This document shows, in pieces, positions 17,058-26,063 of a stretch of DNA of 64,000 nt (position 1 is its first letter; the number at the start of each line of letters is the position of its first letter). Position numbers and translations under genes: made by a program. Source of the DNA: Plantibacter flavus (GTDB taxonomy: Bacteria > Actinomycetota > Actinomycetes > Actinomycetales > Microbacteriaceae); the NCBI RefSeq assembly GCF_002024505.1, contig NZ_CP019402.1:992001-1056000 (forward strand), written 5' to 3'. The notes under the pieces were generated by a model. That model was not told the DNA's origin. It ran no database searches and was given only the letters and a program-made list of their open reading frames with translations.

Positions 17058-17615
17058 CTAGTAGTTCAGGCAGCGATCCGGATCCTCGGTCTCCGGAGGA
17101 TCGCCCTGATACAGGGTGAAGAAGTTCTCGGCCGGACCGGACAAGGACCCGCGGGCGTGGACGCAGAGACGTGCGAGATCATCGTCGCTCCGGACGTCGG
17201 AGGTGATCCGGGACGTATCGCATGCACCGCCACCGGGCTCCAGGATCAGGTCGCGATTGGTTCCCTCGTTGTCCACCATCCAGGTCCCGGAGAAGTCGAT
17301 CGGCTCGACCGCACGGGGGTCGTCGTCACGGCTGCACTGAACCTGCGAGGGCCAGGCAGTGGCCTCGAACGTTCCGTCGTCGGCGAGCTCGAGCCGGGTG
17401 TCCCCGCTGCGCCAGGTGCCGACGGCTGCATCGCGCGGCAATCCGTACCTCGTGTCCGAGCAGGCGACGAGTGACGTGCCGAGCATGACTGCGAGCACGG
17501 AGGCTGCTATCCAGAACGCGCTTCGGGACGTCGCCCGCGGTACCTGGTCGGTCGCTCGGTGTGCCGGTCTCGATTCCACGCTGCGAGTCTGGCCGTCCTG
17601 GCAGGGGAGTGGCAA
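17058..17615 (-). CDS. Putative lipoprotein, unknown function
   Basis: A 185-residue protein if the ATG at 17615 is used; a GTG at 17579 would shorten the basic n-region. A hydrophobic segment (AFWIAASVLAVMLGTSLVAC) ends in a lipobox LVAC, so the mature protein is probably a lipid-anchored domain of about 130 residues. The pattern AVGTWRSGDTRLELADDGTF resembles small lipocalin-like lipoproteins, but no enzyme motif is present. Confidence 0.65.
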   Translation of the reverse strand: MPLPCQDGQTRSVESRPAHRATDQVPRATSRSAFWIAASVLAVMLGTSLVACSDTRYGLPRDAAVGTWRSGDTRLELADDGTFEATAWPSQVQCSRDDDPRAVEPIDFSGTWMVDNEGTNRDLILEPGGGACDTSRITSDVRSDDDLARLCVHARGSLSGPAENFFTLYQGDPPETEDPDRCLNY

Positions 17616-17654
17616 CTCGGGCGGGGCATGCGGTCCGGCGTCGGGTACCCGGGC

Positions 17655-17695
17655 AAAAAAAGAACCCCCACCATGTAGAAGCTAGGTGGGGGTTC
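17655..17695 (-). terminator. Rho-independent terminator after tRNA-Phe
   Basis: An 11-bp stem GAACCCCCACC / GGTGGGGGTTC (17662-17695) is followed on the minus strand by a run of seven T. Confidence 0.9.
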
Positions 17696-17697
17696 CG

Positions 17698-17770
17698 TGG
17701 CTCCGACGGGCGTCGATCCCGTGACCTCACGATTTTCAGTCGTGCGCTCTACCAACTGAGCTACAGAGCC
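17698..17770 (-). tRNA. tRNA-Phe (GAA)
   Basis: A 73-nt cloverleaf. Acceptor GGCTCTG pairs with CGGAGCC, the D-arm GCTCAGTTGGTAGAGC is complete, the anticodon loop reads ACTGAAAATC, and the T-arm is CGGGATCGACGCCCG. CCA is not encoded. It is last of the three minus-strand tRNAs. Confidence 0.95.
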
Positions 17771-17804
17771 GAGTACATCAGCTGCACGAACGGCGACGAT
17801 GTCT

Positions 17805-17838
17805 CAAAAGCAGAAGCCCTCCCTTGCGAGAGGGCTTC
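17805..17838 (-). terminator. Terminator-like hairpin after tRNA-Asp
   Basis: Perfect 9-bp arms GAAGCCCTC / GAGGGCTTC (17813-17821 and 17830-17838), followed on the minus strand by a short T run (GCTTTTG). It would partly separate tRNA-Asp from tRNA-Phe. Confidence 0.7.
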
Positions 17839-17848
17839 CGACCTTTTG

Positions 17849-17922
17849 CGACCCTGACGGGACTTGAACCCGCGACCTCCGCCGTGACAGGGCGGCACGC
17901 TAACCAACTGCGCTACAGGGCC
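17849..17922 (-). tRNA. tRNA-Asp (GTC)
   Basis: A 74-nt cloverleaf with acceptor GGCCCTG / CAGGGTC, anticodon loop CTGTCAC and T-arm CGGGTTCAAGTCCCG. CCA is not encoded. Confidence 0.95.
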
Positions 17923-18042
17923 ATACATGTTGAATTGCTGGTGATACGAACTGCGGTGATGCTGGTGTTCCTCGGTGCTTCTCGCAGTCGCGCAGACTCA
18001 CTATACCTGAATCTGTGCGGCTGTTTTTCCAGTAGTCGGTGG

Positions 18043-18115
18043 TGACCCCAACGGGATTCGAACCCGTGCTGCCGCCGTGAAAGGGCGGTGTCCTAGGCCG
18101 CTAAACGATAGGGCC
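18043..18115 (-). tRNA. tRNA-Glu (TTC)
   Basis: A 73-nt cloverleaf. The 5' strand GGCCCTA pairs with TGGGGTC (with G-U pairs), the anticodon loop is CTTTCAC and the T-arm CGGGTTCGAATCCCG. CCA is not encoded. First of the three tRNAs read from the upstream promoter. Confidence 0.95.
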
Positions 18116-18150
18116 GCGAAGCCCTGAAGCTTCATGACTACCGAGCGACA

Positions 18151-18179
18151 AGCATACGGATGAAACCGCCGAATCCAAA
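18151..18179 (-). promoter_or_regulatory. Probable promoter of the tRNA-Glu-Asp-Phe cluster
   Basis: On the minus strand TTTGGA, a 17-nt spacer and TATGCT stand about 35 nt before tRNA-Glu. A reasonable sigma-70 pair. Confidence 0.5.
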
Positions 18180-18391
18180 ATCGGGTTCGCGGAGCTGCGG
18201 TCGGCACTCCATGCCGGATGTGGCGACAGGCGCCGAATGACCACTGCACGGCCCCCGGCCGGGGTTAGCCTCTGGCGTGGACCACTCCCGGATGCCGCGG
18301 CCGACGGGAGTGTCCGCGACCGGTCCCGACCCCCGTCGGGCTAGCGTGGACAGTGGTACCGATGTGACCGATGTGACTGCAGCGAACCGAG

Positions 18392-19702
18392 ATGGGCCCC
18401 TACTTCATGAGCAAGAAGCTTGCCGGCGCTTGGCGCCGAAGCCGGACGACCAACGCCGGATCGGCGTCATCCGTGCGGTGGCGAGGACGCCTCACCGCCG
18501 CCATCGTCATGTCGCTCGCGATCGTCGGCTCGTTCGGCGTCGCCGGTCCGGCGTCGGCAGCCGACTACCCCTCGTGGGACGACGTCCAGGCGGCGAAGGG
18601 CAACGAGGCCGCCAAGGCCGCCGAAGTCACGAACATCAAGAACTTCATCGTCCAGCTGCAGGACGAACTGCAGGTCGCCCAGGACGAGGCCGAGAAACGC
18701 GGCACGGAGTTCCAGGCCGCTGAGGAGGCCTTCTTCGAGGCGGACGCCCGGGCCACCGCGATCCAGTCGCAGGCCGACGCCAAGACGACCGAGGCCGACA
18801 CCGCCACGAAGCAGGCCGGTCGGGTCGCCTCGCAGCTCTACCGGTCCGGCGGCGCCGACCTCAGCCTGAGCCTCTTCCTCGACGGCGAGAGCAAGGGCGC
18901 GACCGACCTGTTGTCGAAGCTCGGCAACATGAACCAGGTCGCCGAGCACAGCAACGGCGTCTACGAGCAGGCGGTCGCCGCACGCAACACCGCGGCTGCG
19001 CTCGGTGAGCAGGCCGGTGTCGCCCGCGACGAGCGTGAATCGCTCCGACAGGCGGCTCAGACGGCCATGGAGGCGGCCCAGGCGGCTGCGTCCGCGGCGG
19101 CGGCGAAGCTCGAGAAGAACCAGGAGCTGATCGTCACGCTCAACGCGCAGCTGACCGCGTTGCAGGACACGACGGCGAAGACGGTCAAGGAGTTCGAGGC
19201 GGGCGAGGCGGCGAGGAAGGCCGCCGAGGCTGCGGCAGCGGCCGCGCGTGGCGAGAGCGCCGACGGCGGTCAGCTCAGCAGCCAGGGCTGGGCGATCCCG
19301 GCCTCCGGCAGCATCTCGGGCACCTACGGTTACCGCGATCCGATCTCCACGGGCGGCGGCAGCTCGGGCAGCTTCCACCGCGGCACCGACATCGCGGGCG
19401 GCTGCGGGATCCCGATCTACGCGGCTACCTCCGGCACCGTGACCTACGCCGGTTGGTACGGCACCTACGGCAACTTCATCCTCATCGACCACGGCTCCGG
19501 CGTCTCGACCGGCTACGCGCACATCGTGAACGGCGGCATCCAGGTCGGCGTCGGCTACCAGGTCTCCGCCGGACAGGTCATCGCCTACGTCGGCACGACC
19601 GGCGCTTCGACCGGCTGCCACCTGCACTTCGAGGTCCGCATCAACGGCAGCGCGATCGACGCGCAGCCGTTCATGGCCGACCGCGGGGCGCCGCTCGGCT
19701 GA
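18392..19702 (+). CDS. Secreted M23 peptidase with coiled-coil N domain (paralogue 2)
   Basis: A 436-residue exported protein (ATG at 18407 is an alternative start). A long basic n-region leads to a signal helix ending ASAADYPSW, then a coiled coil (about 60-285), then an M23 domain with FHRGTDIAGGCG and GCHLHFEVR zinc motifs. It has the same layout as the gene at 7277 but lacks its poly-Ala/poly-Gly linker. It probably cleaves septal or side-wall peptidoglycan. The two copies imply functional specialisation. Confidence 0.9.
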   Translation: MGPYFMSKKLAGAWRRSRTTNAGSASSVRWRGRLTAAIVMSLAIVGSFGVAGPASAADYPSWDDVQAAKGNEAAKAAEVTNIKNFIVQLQDELQVAQDEAEKRGTEFQAAEEAFFEADARATAIQSQADAKTTEADTATKQAGRVASQLYRSGGADLSLSLFLDGESKGATDLLSKLGNMNQVAEHSNGVYEQAVAARNTAAALGEQAGVARDERESLRQAAQTAMEAAQAAASAAAAKLEKNQELIVTLNAQLTALQDTTAKTVKEFEAGEAARKAAEAAAAAARGESADGGQLSSQGWAIPASGSISGTYGYRDPISTGGGSSGSFHRGTDIAGGCGIPIYAATSGTVTYAGWYGTYGNFILIDHGSGVSTGYAHIVNGGIQVGVGYQVSAGQVIAYVGTTGASTGCHLHFEVRINGSAIDAQPFMADRGAPLG

Positions 19703-19722
19703 TCGAGCGCAGCGACCCGCAC

Positions 19723-19762
19723 GACGAAGCGGCCGGCACCCGAGGGTGTCGGCCGCTTCGTC
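19723..19762. terminator. Bidirectional terminator between M23 gene and ppa
   Basis: A near-perfect stem of about 18 bp, GACGAAGCGGCCGGCACC with its complement, around a CGAG loop. It lies between convergent genes and could serve both. Confidence 0.75.
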
Positions 19763-19789
19763 ATGCGGTGTGCGGAGGTCCGCAGGGGG

Positions 19790-20281
19790 TCAGTGCCCCT
19801 CCGCCTTGAGCTTGTCGAAGCCCGCGAGGATGATCTTCTCGGCCGCGGCGGCGTCGCCCCAGCCGTCGATCCGCGCCCACTTGCCGGGCTCGGTGTCCTT
19901 GTAGTGGACGAAGAAGTGCTCGATCTCGTCGCGCGTCGCCTGCGGGATGTCGTTCAGGTCCTGGATGTGCGACCAGCGCGGGTCCTTGTACTGCACGGCG
20001 ATGACCTTGTCGTCGCCGCCGCCGTCGTCCGTCATGTGCAGCACACCGACGGGGCGGACCTTGATGCCGACGCCCGGGAAGGTCGGGAAGTCGAGCAGGA
20101 CCAGGACGTCGACCGGGTCGCCGTCCTCGCCGAGGGTGTTCTCGAAGAAGCCGTAGTCGGCGGGGTAGACGAAGCTCGTGAACAGGACGCGGTCCAGGAA
20201 GACCCGACCGGTCTCGTGGTCGATCTCGTACTTGTTGCGGCTGCCCCGCGGGATCTCGATGACGGCGTCGTACTCGGCCAT
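19790..20281 (-). CDS. ppa: Inorganic pyrophosphatase
   Basis: A 163-residue family I pyrophosphatase of normal bacterial length. It has EIPRGSRNKYEID near the N terminus and the signature DGDPVDVLVLL (metal-binding Asp residues about 55-60). It hydrolyses PPi in the cytosol and pulls biosynthetic reactions forward. The start at 20281 is fixed by AAGGAG about 8 nt upstream and by homology at the N terminus (MAEYDAVIEIPRG). Confidence 0.97.
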   Translation of the reverse strand: MAEYDAVIEIPRGSRNKYEIDHETGRVFLDRVLFTSFVYPADYGFFENTLGEDGDPVDVLVLLDFPTFPGVGIKVRPVGVLHMTDDGGGDDKVIAVQYKDPRWSHIQDLNDIPQATRDEIEHFFVHYKDTEPGKWARIDGWGDAAAAEKIILAGFDKLKAEGH

Positions 20282-20410
20282 AAGCCTGCTCCTTGCGCGG
20301 TTGGATGACGTGGAGTCGGCGCGGTCGCCGACGAGGACCAACCATAACCGATGCGTCCCGGAGCGAACGGCGTGGGGAGGCGCTCGGCGCGGTGCAATAG
20401 CGTGGTCCGC

Positions 20411-21418
20411 GTGAACGACGTCCGACCCCCGCTCCACCCGTCCGTCGCCGCCCTGCGGAAGGCGGTGCGCGATGCGCTCGCGGGCACGGCGCCAGCGGCG
20501 TCGCGTGACGTCGCCGGTGCCGACCTGCTCGTCGCGCTGAGCGGCGGTGCCGACTCGCTCGCGCTCGCCGCCGCGACCGCGTTCGAAGCCGGAAAGGTCG
20601 GTCTGCGGGCCGGCGCCGTGATCGTCGACCACGGATTGCAACCGGGCTCGGCCGACGTCGCGGCGCGTGCCGCGGACCAGGCGCGTGCCCTCGGGCTCGA
20701 CCCCGTCCTCGTCCGCGTCGTCGAGGTGGGCTCCGAGGGTGGACCGGAGGCCGCGGCACGGGCGGCCCGGTACACCGCGCTCGACGCCGCCCGGGTCGAG
20801 GTCGGTGCGTCCCTGGTGCTGCTCGCGCACACCCTCGACGACCAGGCGGAGACCGTGCTCCTCGGCCTCGCTCGCGGGTCGGGCACGGGTAGCCTCCAGG
20901 GCATGGCGCCCGTCTCCGGTGCACTCCTCCGGCCGCTGCTCGGGATCCGACGCTCCCAGACCCGCGAGGCGTGCGCGGCCGAAGGACTCGAACCGTGGCA
21001 CGACCCGCACAACACCGACGACGCCTACGCGCGGGTCCGGGTCCGGGAACGGGTCCTGCCGGTGCTCGAGACGGAGCTCGGGCCGGGGATCGCTGAAGCC
21101 CTCGCCCGCACCGCCGACGCCGCTCGCGAGGACGCGGAAGCGTTCGAGGAGATGATCGAGGAGACCATCGAGGAGCTCGTCGAGCACGCCGAGGCCGGGA
21201 TCTCCGTCAGCGCCGGGGCACTCGCCGCCAATCCGGCGGCGCTCCGCCAGCGCATCATCCGGTACATCGTGCAGAGCGAGTTCGGCGTCTCGCTCACGAG
21301 GTCGCAGACGATCGAGGTCGCGCGGCTCGTCACCGATTGGGCGGGCCAGGGGCCGATCGACCTGCCAGGCCTGACGGCGTCCCGGCACGCGGGACGCATC
21401 GTCTTCGCGGCCCGCTGA
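20411..21418 (+). CDS. tilS: tRNA(Ile)-lysidine synthase
   Basis: A 335-residue cytosolic enzyme that converts C34 of tRNA-Ile(CAU) to lysidine. The PP-loop is LLVALSGGADSLALA (about 38-52) and the AHTLDDQAETVLLGLARGSG block is typical. The GTG start is preceded by TAGCGT with a 7-nt gap, so the message may be leaderless. It is followed by hpt and ftsH in the order widely seen in bacteria. Confidence 0.95.
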   Translation: MNDVRPPLHPSVAALRKAVRDALAGTAPAASRDVAGADLLVALSGGADSLALAAATAFEAGKVGLRAGAVIVDHGLQPGSADVAARAADQARALGLDPVLVRVVEVGSEGGPEAAARAARYTALDAARVEVGASLVLLAHTLDDQAETVLLGLARGSGTGSLQGMAPVSGALLRPLLGIRRSQTREACAAEGLEPWHDPHNTDDAYARVRVRERVLPVLETELGPGIAEALARTADAAREDAEAFEEMIEETIEELVEHAEAGISVSAGALAANPAALRQRIIRYIVQSEFGVSLTRSQTIEVARLVTDWAGQGPIDLPGLTASRHAGRIVFAAR

Positions 21419-21468
21419 CCAACGGGCTCTCCGAGCAGGAGGCGCACGGGCGTCCCGGTCATCTCGCA

Positions 21469-21480
21469 TACACTCGACGC
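21469..21480 (+). promoter_or_regulatory. Leaderless promoter of hpt
   Basis: TACACT, exactly 6 nt, then ATG at 21481; it fixes the start of hpt against a longer in-frame extension. Confidence 0.55.
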
Positions 21481-22032
21481 ATGGAGCAGAGCGACATTTC
21501 CGACGACCTCACGACCATCCTCGTCACCGAGCAGGAGATCCGCGACAAGCTCGCCGAACTCGCCCGGCAGATCGAGACCGACTACGCCGGGAAGGACGTC
21601 CTGCTCGTCGGCGTCCTGAAGGGTGCGGTCATGGTCATGGCCGACCTCGCGCGCGAACTCCGCATCCCGCTCTCGATGGACTGGATGGCCGTCAGCTCGT
21701 ACGGCGCCGGCACGAAGTCGAGCGGTGTCGTCCAGATCCGCAAAGACCTCGACGCGGACCTCACCGGCCGCCACGTCCTGATCGTCGAGGACATCATCGA
21801 CTCCGGCCTCACCCTCTCCTGGCTGCTCGAGAACTTCGCCTCGCGAGGAGCCGCGTCCATCGAGGTCTGCGCGCTCCTCCGCAAGCCCGAGGCCGCCAAG
21901 GTGCACGTCGAGTGCAAGTACGTCGGTTTCGACATCCCGAACGACTTCGTCGTCGGGTACGGCCTCGACTTCGACGAGAAGTACCGCAACCTCCGCGACG
22001 TCGGCGTCCTCGCCCCGCACGTCTACGCCTGA
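21481..22032 (+). CDS. hpt: Hypoxanthine phosphoribosyltransferase
   Basis: A 183-residue purine-salvage enzyme. The PRPP loop is VLIVEDIIDSGLTLSWLL (about 99-116) and the pyrophosphate loop LKGAVMVMADL lies near 43-53. The C-terminal YGLDFDEKYRNL block is typical. Length is normal for the family. Confidence 0.96.
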   Translation: MEQSDISDDLTTILVTEQEIRDKLAELARQIETDYAGKDVLLVGVLKGAVMVMADLARELRIPLSMDWMAVSSYGAGTKSSGVVQIRKDLDADLTGRHVLIVEDIIDSGLTLSWLLENFASRGAASIEVCALLRKPEAAKVHVECKYVGFDIPNDFVVGYGLDFDEKYRNLRDVGVLAPHVYA

Positions 22033-22108
22033 ACCACTCCACCGTCCTCACACCGCACCCCTGTTAAGCCCACGGCAAACACAGGGGAGGCATCCAGCGG
22101 CGAGGGGG

Positions 22109-22114
22109 TAGCCT
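22109..22114 (+). promoter_or_regulatory. Candidate -10 box of ftsH
   Basis: TAGCCT about 72 nt before the ftsH start. An inverted repeat CCCCTGT (22058-22064) / ACAGGGG (22081-22087) stands just upstream and could be an operator or the end of hpt. Confidence 0.4.
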
Positions 22115-22186
22115 GATTCGCGACGCGGCTCCGCCCGTCGACCCCTCCTGCAGAAAGGGAACGGGCCAGCCCCGGCCTCTCAACTT

Positions 22187-24205
22187 ATGAACGTCAAGCG
22201 TCTCTTCAAGGGTCCCATCCCGTACCTCATCATCGCCGCCCTGGTCTTCTGGATCGGCATCAGCCTGATGAGCATGAACGGCTTTCGTGAGGTCTCCACG
22301 CAAGAGGGTCTCGCCTTCCTCGAGAAGGGGCAGGTCAAGGAGGCCGTCATCACCGACGGCGACCAGCGCGTCGACCTCACGCTGACGAAGGCCGACGACG
22401 AGTTCGGCAAGCAGGTGCAGTTCTACTACGTCGGCGCCCGTGCGGCCGACGTGGTCGAGGCCGTCGACGCCGCAGACCCGTCCGGTGGCTACAACGACAA
22501 GGTGCCCCAGCCCAGCTGGCTCCTGTCGATGCTCGGACTCCTCCTCCCGCTGCTCCTCATCGGTGTCTTCTTCTGGCTGATGCTCTCCGGCATGCAGGGT
22601 GGCGGCAACAAGGTCATGCAGTTCGGCAAGTCCAAGGCGAAGCTCGTCTCGAAGGAGTCGCCGAAGGTGACCTTCGACGACGTCGCCGGTGCCGACGAGG
22701 CGATCGAGGAGCTCGAGGAGATCAAGGACTTCCTCAAGGAGCCCGCGAAGTTCCAGGCCGTCGGCGCGCGCATCCCGAAGGGCGTCCTGCTGTACGGCCC
22801 TCCTGGAACGGGCAAGACGCTCCTCGCCCGCGCCGTCGCCGGTGAAGCCGGTGTGCCGTTCTACTCGATCTCCGGTTCCGACTTCGTCGAGATGTTCGTC
22901 GGTGTCGGTGCGAGCCGCGTCCGCGACCTCTTCCAGCAGGCCAAGGAGAACTCGCCCGCGATCATCTTCGTCGACGAGATCGACGCCGTCGGTCGCCACC
23001 GCGGCGCCGGCATGGGCGGCGGTCACGACGAGCGCGAGCAGACCCTCAACCAGCTCCTCGTCGAGATGGACGGCTTCGACGTCAAGACGAACGTCATCCT
23101 GATCGCCGCGACCAACCGTCCCGACATCCTCGACCCCGCGCTGCTGCGCCCGGGCCGCTTCGACCGCCAGATCGGCGTCGACGCCCCCGACCTCGCCGGT
23201 CGCAAGAAGATCCTCGAGGTGCACGGCAAGGGCAAGCCGCTCGCCGCGAGCGTCGACCTCGAGGTCGTCGCCCGCAAGTCGCCCGGCTTCACCGGTGCCG
23301 ACCTCGCCAACGTCCTCAACGAGGCCGCACTGCTCACGGCGCGCTCCAACGCGCAGCTGATCGACAACCGCGCACTCGACGAGGCCATCGACCGCGTCAT
23401 CGCCGGCCCGCAGCGCCGCACGCGCGTCATGCGCGAGCAGGAGAAGCTCATCACCGCGTACCACGAGGGCGGTCACGCGCTCGCTGCAGCGGCGATGAAC
23501 AACACCGACCCCGTCACGAAGGTCACGATCCTTCCGCGCGGCCGTGCCCTCGGTTACACGATGGTGCTCCCTCTCGAAGACAAGTACTCCGTCACGCGCA
23601 ACGAGCTGCTCGACCAGCTCGCCTACGCGATGGGCGGCCGTGTCGCCGAGGAGCTCGTGTTCCACGACCCGACCACGGGTGCGTCGAACGACATCGAGAA
23701 AGCCACGGGCATCGCTCGCAAGATGGTCACCGAGTACGGCATGACCACCGACGTCGGCGCCGTCAAGCTCGGGCAGTCCTCGGGCGAGATGTTCCTCGGC
23801 CGCGACATGGGCCACCAGCGCGACTACTCGGAGGAGATCGCGCAGCGCGTCGACGCTCAGGTCCGCGAGCTCATCGAGGCCGCACACGACGAAGCCTGGC
23901 AGGTCATCACGACCAACCGGGCCGTGCTCGACCGCCTCGCCGCCGAGCTGATGGAGAAGGAGACCCTCGACCACGTCCAGCTGGCCGAGATCTTCAAGGA
24001 CGTCAAGAAGCTCCCGCCGCGCCCCGTCTGGCTGTCCAGCAAGAAGCGTCCCGTCGGGTCGGGTTCGGCCGTCGGTTCCGCATCGTTCACCGCACCCATC
24101 GACTCCGGTGCGGCCGATGGTGGAGTGAGTTCGGAGCCCGAGCCCGAGGCTCCCGCGAAGCCCAAGCGCACCCGCGCGACGAAGCCGCGACCGGCGACCG
24201 CCTAG
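22187..24205 (+). CDS. ftsH: ATP-dependent zinc metalloprotease FtsH
   Basis: A 672-residue membrane AAA protease. Two N-terminal membrane helices (about 9-25 and 105-128) flank an extracytoplasmic domain. The AAA module has Walker A GPPGTGKT (about 205) and Walker [12 protein letters not shown]. The zinc site is HEGGH (about 426-430). The C-terminal 60 residues are Pro/Ala/Lys-rich, as usual in actinobacteria. No clear Shine-Dalgarno sequence stands directly before the ATG. It starts a dense run into the folate genes. Confidence 0.97.
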   Translation: MNVKRLFKGPIPYLIIAALVFWIGISLMSMNGFREVSTQEGLAFLEKGQVKEAVITDGDQRVDLTLTKADDEFGKQVQFYYVGARAADVVEAVDAADPSGGYNDKVPQPSWLLSMLGLLLPLLLIGVFFWLMLSGMQGGGNKVMQFGKSKAKLVSKESPKVTFDDVAGADEAIEELEEIKDFLKEPAKFQAVGARIPKGVLLYGPPGTGKTLLARAVAGEAGVPFYSISGSDFVEMFVGVGASRVRDLFQQAKENSPAIIFVDEIDAVGRHRGAGMGGGHDEREQTLNQLLVEMDGFDVKTNVILIAATNRPDILDPALLRPGRFDRQIGVDAPDLAGRKKILEVHGKGKPLAASVDLEVVARKSPGFTGADLANVLNEAALLTARSNAQLIDNRALDEAIDRVIAGPQRRTRVMREQEKLITAYHEGGHALAAAAMNNTDPVTKVTILPRGRALGYTMVLPLEDKYSVTRNELLDQLAYAMGGRVAEELVFHDPTTGASNDIEKATGIARKMVTEYGMTTDVGAVKLGQSSGEMFLGRDMGHQRDYSEEIAQRVDAQVRELIEAAHDEAWQVITTNRAVLDRLAAELMEKETLDHVQLAEIFKDVKKLPPRPVWLSSKKRPVGSGSAVGSASFTAPIDSGAADGGVSSEPEPEAPAKPKRTRATKPRPATA

Positions 24206-24210
24206 CCCGC

Positions 24211-24873
24211 ATGACCCACGGCGAGCACACCGCGGACGACGCGGTCGCAGCCGCGCAGGCCGAGCCCGATCAGGCCTCGGCCTCGCGGTCGTCGGTGGAC
24301 CGCGAACGGATCGCCGCAGCGGTCCTCGAGATCCTCGAGGCGATCGGCGAGGACCCCTCCCGCGACGGCCTCTCCGACACCCCCTCGCGCGTCGCCGACG
24401 CGTACGCGGAGTTCTTCGGCGGCGTCGGCCAGGACGCCGGCGTGCACCTGGCCCGCCCCATCCCGATCGAGGAGGGCGCGACCAGCGACGTCGTGCTCGT
24501 CCGGGACATCGCCTTCCGTTCCGTGTGCGAGCACCATCTGCTCCCGTTCCTCGGCACGGCGCACATCGCCTACCTGCCCGACGAACTCGTCATCGGCCTC
24601 GGTGCCCTGCCGAAGCTCGTCGACACACTCGCCTCGCGCCCGCAGGTCCAGGAGCGGCTGAGCGAGCAGATCGCCGACACCCTCGTCGAGCGGCTCGCGC
24701 CTCGCGGCGTCCTCGTCGTGCTCCAGGCCGCGCACGGCTGCGTTTCGATGCGCGGATCGCGCCAGCTGACGAGCACCACCGTCACCATCGCCAGCCGTGG
24801 AGCCCTGGCCGATCCGGCCGCGCGGGCCGAGCTGATGGTCCTGATCGGCGCGTCCGCCGACCAGGCGGGGTGA
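24211..24873 (+). CDS. folE: GTP cyclohydrolase I
   Basis: A 220-residue enzyme making dihydroneopterin triphosphate from GTP, the first step of folate synthesis. Zinc ligands are seen in SVCEHHLLPF (about 107-116) and HGCVSMRG (about 178). It begins 5 nt after ftsH with no visible ribosome-binding site, suggesting translational coupling. Confidence 0.96.
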   Translation: MTHGEHTADDAVAAAQAEPDQASASRSSVDRERIAAAVLEILEAIGEDPSRDGLSDTPSRVADAYAEFFGGVGQDAGVHLARPIPIEEGATSDVVLVRDIAFRSVCEHHLLPFLGTAHIAYLPDELVIGLGALPKLVDTLASRPQVQERLSEQIADTLVERLAPRGVLVVLQAAHGCVSMRGSRQLTSTTVTIASRGALADPAARAELMVLIGASADQAG

Positions 24874-24877
24874 TCGC

Positions 24878-25681
24878 ATGTTCCAGATCATGGGCGTCGT
24901 CAACGTCACCCCCGACTCGTTCAGCGACGGCGGCCGGTACCTCGACGTCGACGACGCCGTCGCCCACGGGCTCGAGCTCATCGCGGCCGGCGCCACCATC
25001 ATCGACGTCGGCGGCGAATCGACGCGGCCCGGTGCCGCCCGGGTCGACACCCGCGAGGAGCAGCACCGGGTCGCACCCGTCATCGCGGCGTTGGCCGCCG
25101 CTGGTGCGCGAGTGAGTATCGACACGATGAACGCGGACACCGCCAGTGCCGCGGCCGACGCCGGTGCCTCGATCATCAACGACGTCTCCGGTGGCCTCGC
25201 CGACGACCGGATGCCGGGCGTGATGGCGGCGTCCGGTCTCGACTGCGTCATCAGCCACTGGCGCGGGCACTCGGCCGACATGGCGAGCCGCGCAACGTAC
25301 ACCGACGCGGCGGTCGACGTCGCTCGGGAACTCGACGACCGGGTGACGACCCTCCGCGGTCAGGGTGTCGACCCCGGCCGGATCGTCGTCGATCCGGGCC
25401 TCGGGTTCTCCAAGCACGCCGAGCACAACTGGCGCATCCTCGCCCGACTCGACCTGCTGCGCGAGCTCGGGTACCCGGTGCTGGTGGGCGCGTCCCGCAA
25501 ACGGTTCATCGGAGCGCTCCTCCCCGAGGACGCCCCGATGGAGGCGCGCGATCTGCCGAGCGCCGTGGTGAGCGTGCTGGCCGCGCAGGCCGGAGCCTGG
25601 GGCGTGCGCGTCCACGACGTCGCCGCCACCAGACTCGCTCTCGATACCCTCGATGCATGGCAAGGTGGAGCCGATGACTGA
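24878..25681 (+). CDS. folP: Dihydropteroate synthase
   Basis: A 267-residue TIM-barrel enzyme joining pterin pyrophosphate to p-aminobenzoate. Diagnostic blocks: IMGVVNVTPDSFSDGG (residues 4-19), GGESTRPGA (about 47), INDVSGG and the GASRKRFIG block near 206. It starts 4 nt after folE and overlaps folB by 8 bp. Confidence 0.96.
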   Translation: MFQIMGVVNVTPDSFSDGGRYLDVDDAVAHGLELIAAGATIIDVGGESTRPGAARVDTREEQHRVAPVIAALAAAGARVSIDTMNADTASAAADAGASIINDVSGGLADDRMPGVMAASGLDCVISHWRGHSADMASRATYTDAAVDVARELDDRVTTLRGQGVDPGRIVVDPGLGFSKHAEHNWRILARLDLLRELGYPVLVGASRKRFIGALLPEDAPMEARDLPSAVVSVLAAQAGAWGVRVHDVAATRLALDTLDAWQGGADD

Positions 25682-26063
25682 TTCGATCACCCTCACGGGC
25701 CTGCGGGCGTTCGCGCACCACGGCGTCTTCGACTTCGAGCGCGAGGCCGGACAGGAGTTCGTCATCGACGTCACCGTGTCGCTGGACCTCCGCCCGGCCG
25801 CCGGCGGCGACGAGCTCGGCGCGACCATGCACTACGGGGAGCTCGCCGAAGCGGTCGTGGCGGCCGTCGAGCGCGACCCGGTCGATCTCATCGAGACCGT
25901 GGCCGAGCGCATCGCCGACGTGGTGCTCGCGAACGAGCGCGCGGAAGCGGTCCGGGTCACCGTGCACAAACCGAGCGCCCCCATCACGGTGCCCTTCGCG
26001 GACGTGGCGGTGACGATCGAGCGCACCCAGGCCGACCGTACTGCGACCGGGCGGGCCGTCTGA
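25674..26063 (+). CDS. folB: Dihydroneopterin aldolase
   Basis: A 129-residue protein of normal size with ITLTGLRAFAHHGVFDFE at the N terminus and VTVHKPSAPI near the end. It converts dihydroneopterin to the hydroxymethyl pterin plus glycolaldehyde. The start at 25674 is chosen over an ATG 21 nt upstream because GGTGGAG lies at good spacing. It shares one base (TGATG) with folK. Confidence 0.95.
   Translation: MTDSITLTGLRAFAHHGVFDFEREAGQEFVIDVTVSLDLRPAAGGDELGATMHYGELAEAVVAAVERDPVDLIETVAERIADVVLANERAEAVRVTVHKPSAPITVPFADVAVTIERTQADRTATGRAV

Noticed and set aside
17698..18115. Integrated element at the tRNA-Glu/Asp/Phe cluster
   Set aside because: No integrase, no direct repeat of a tRNA 3' end, and normal composition on both sides.
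22064..23974. Long open frame (636 codons) on the strand opposite ftsH
   Set aside because: A by-product of GC-rich codon use in ftsH; the translation is low-complexity and His/Asp/Val-rich with no domain, and ftsH is unmistakable.
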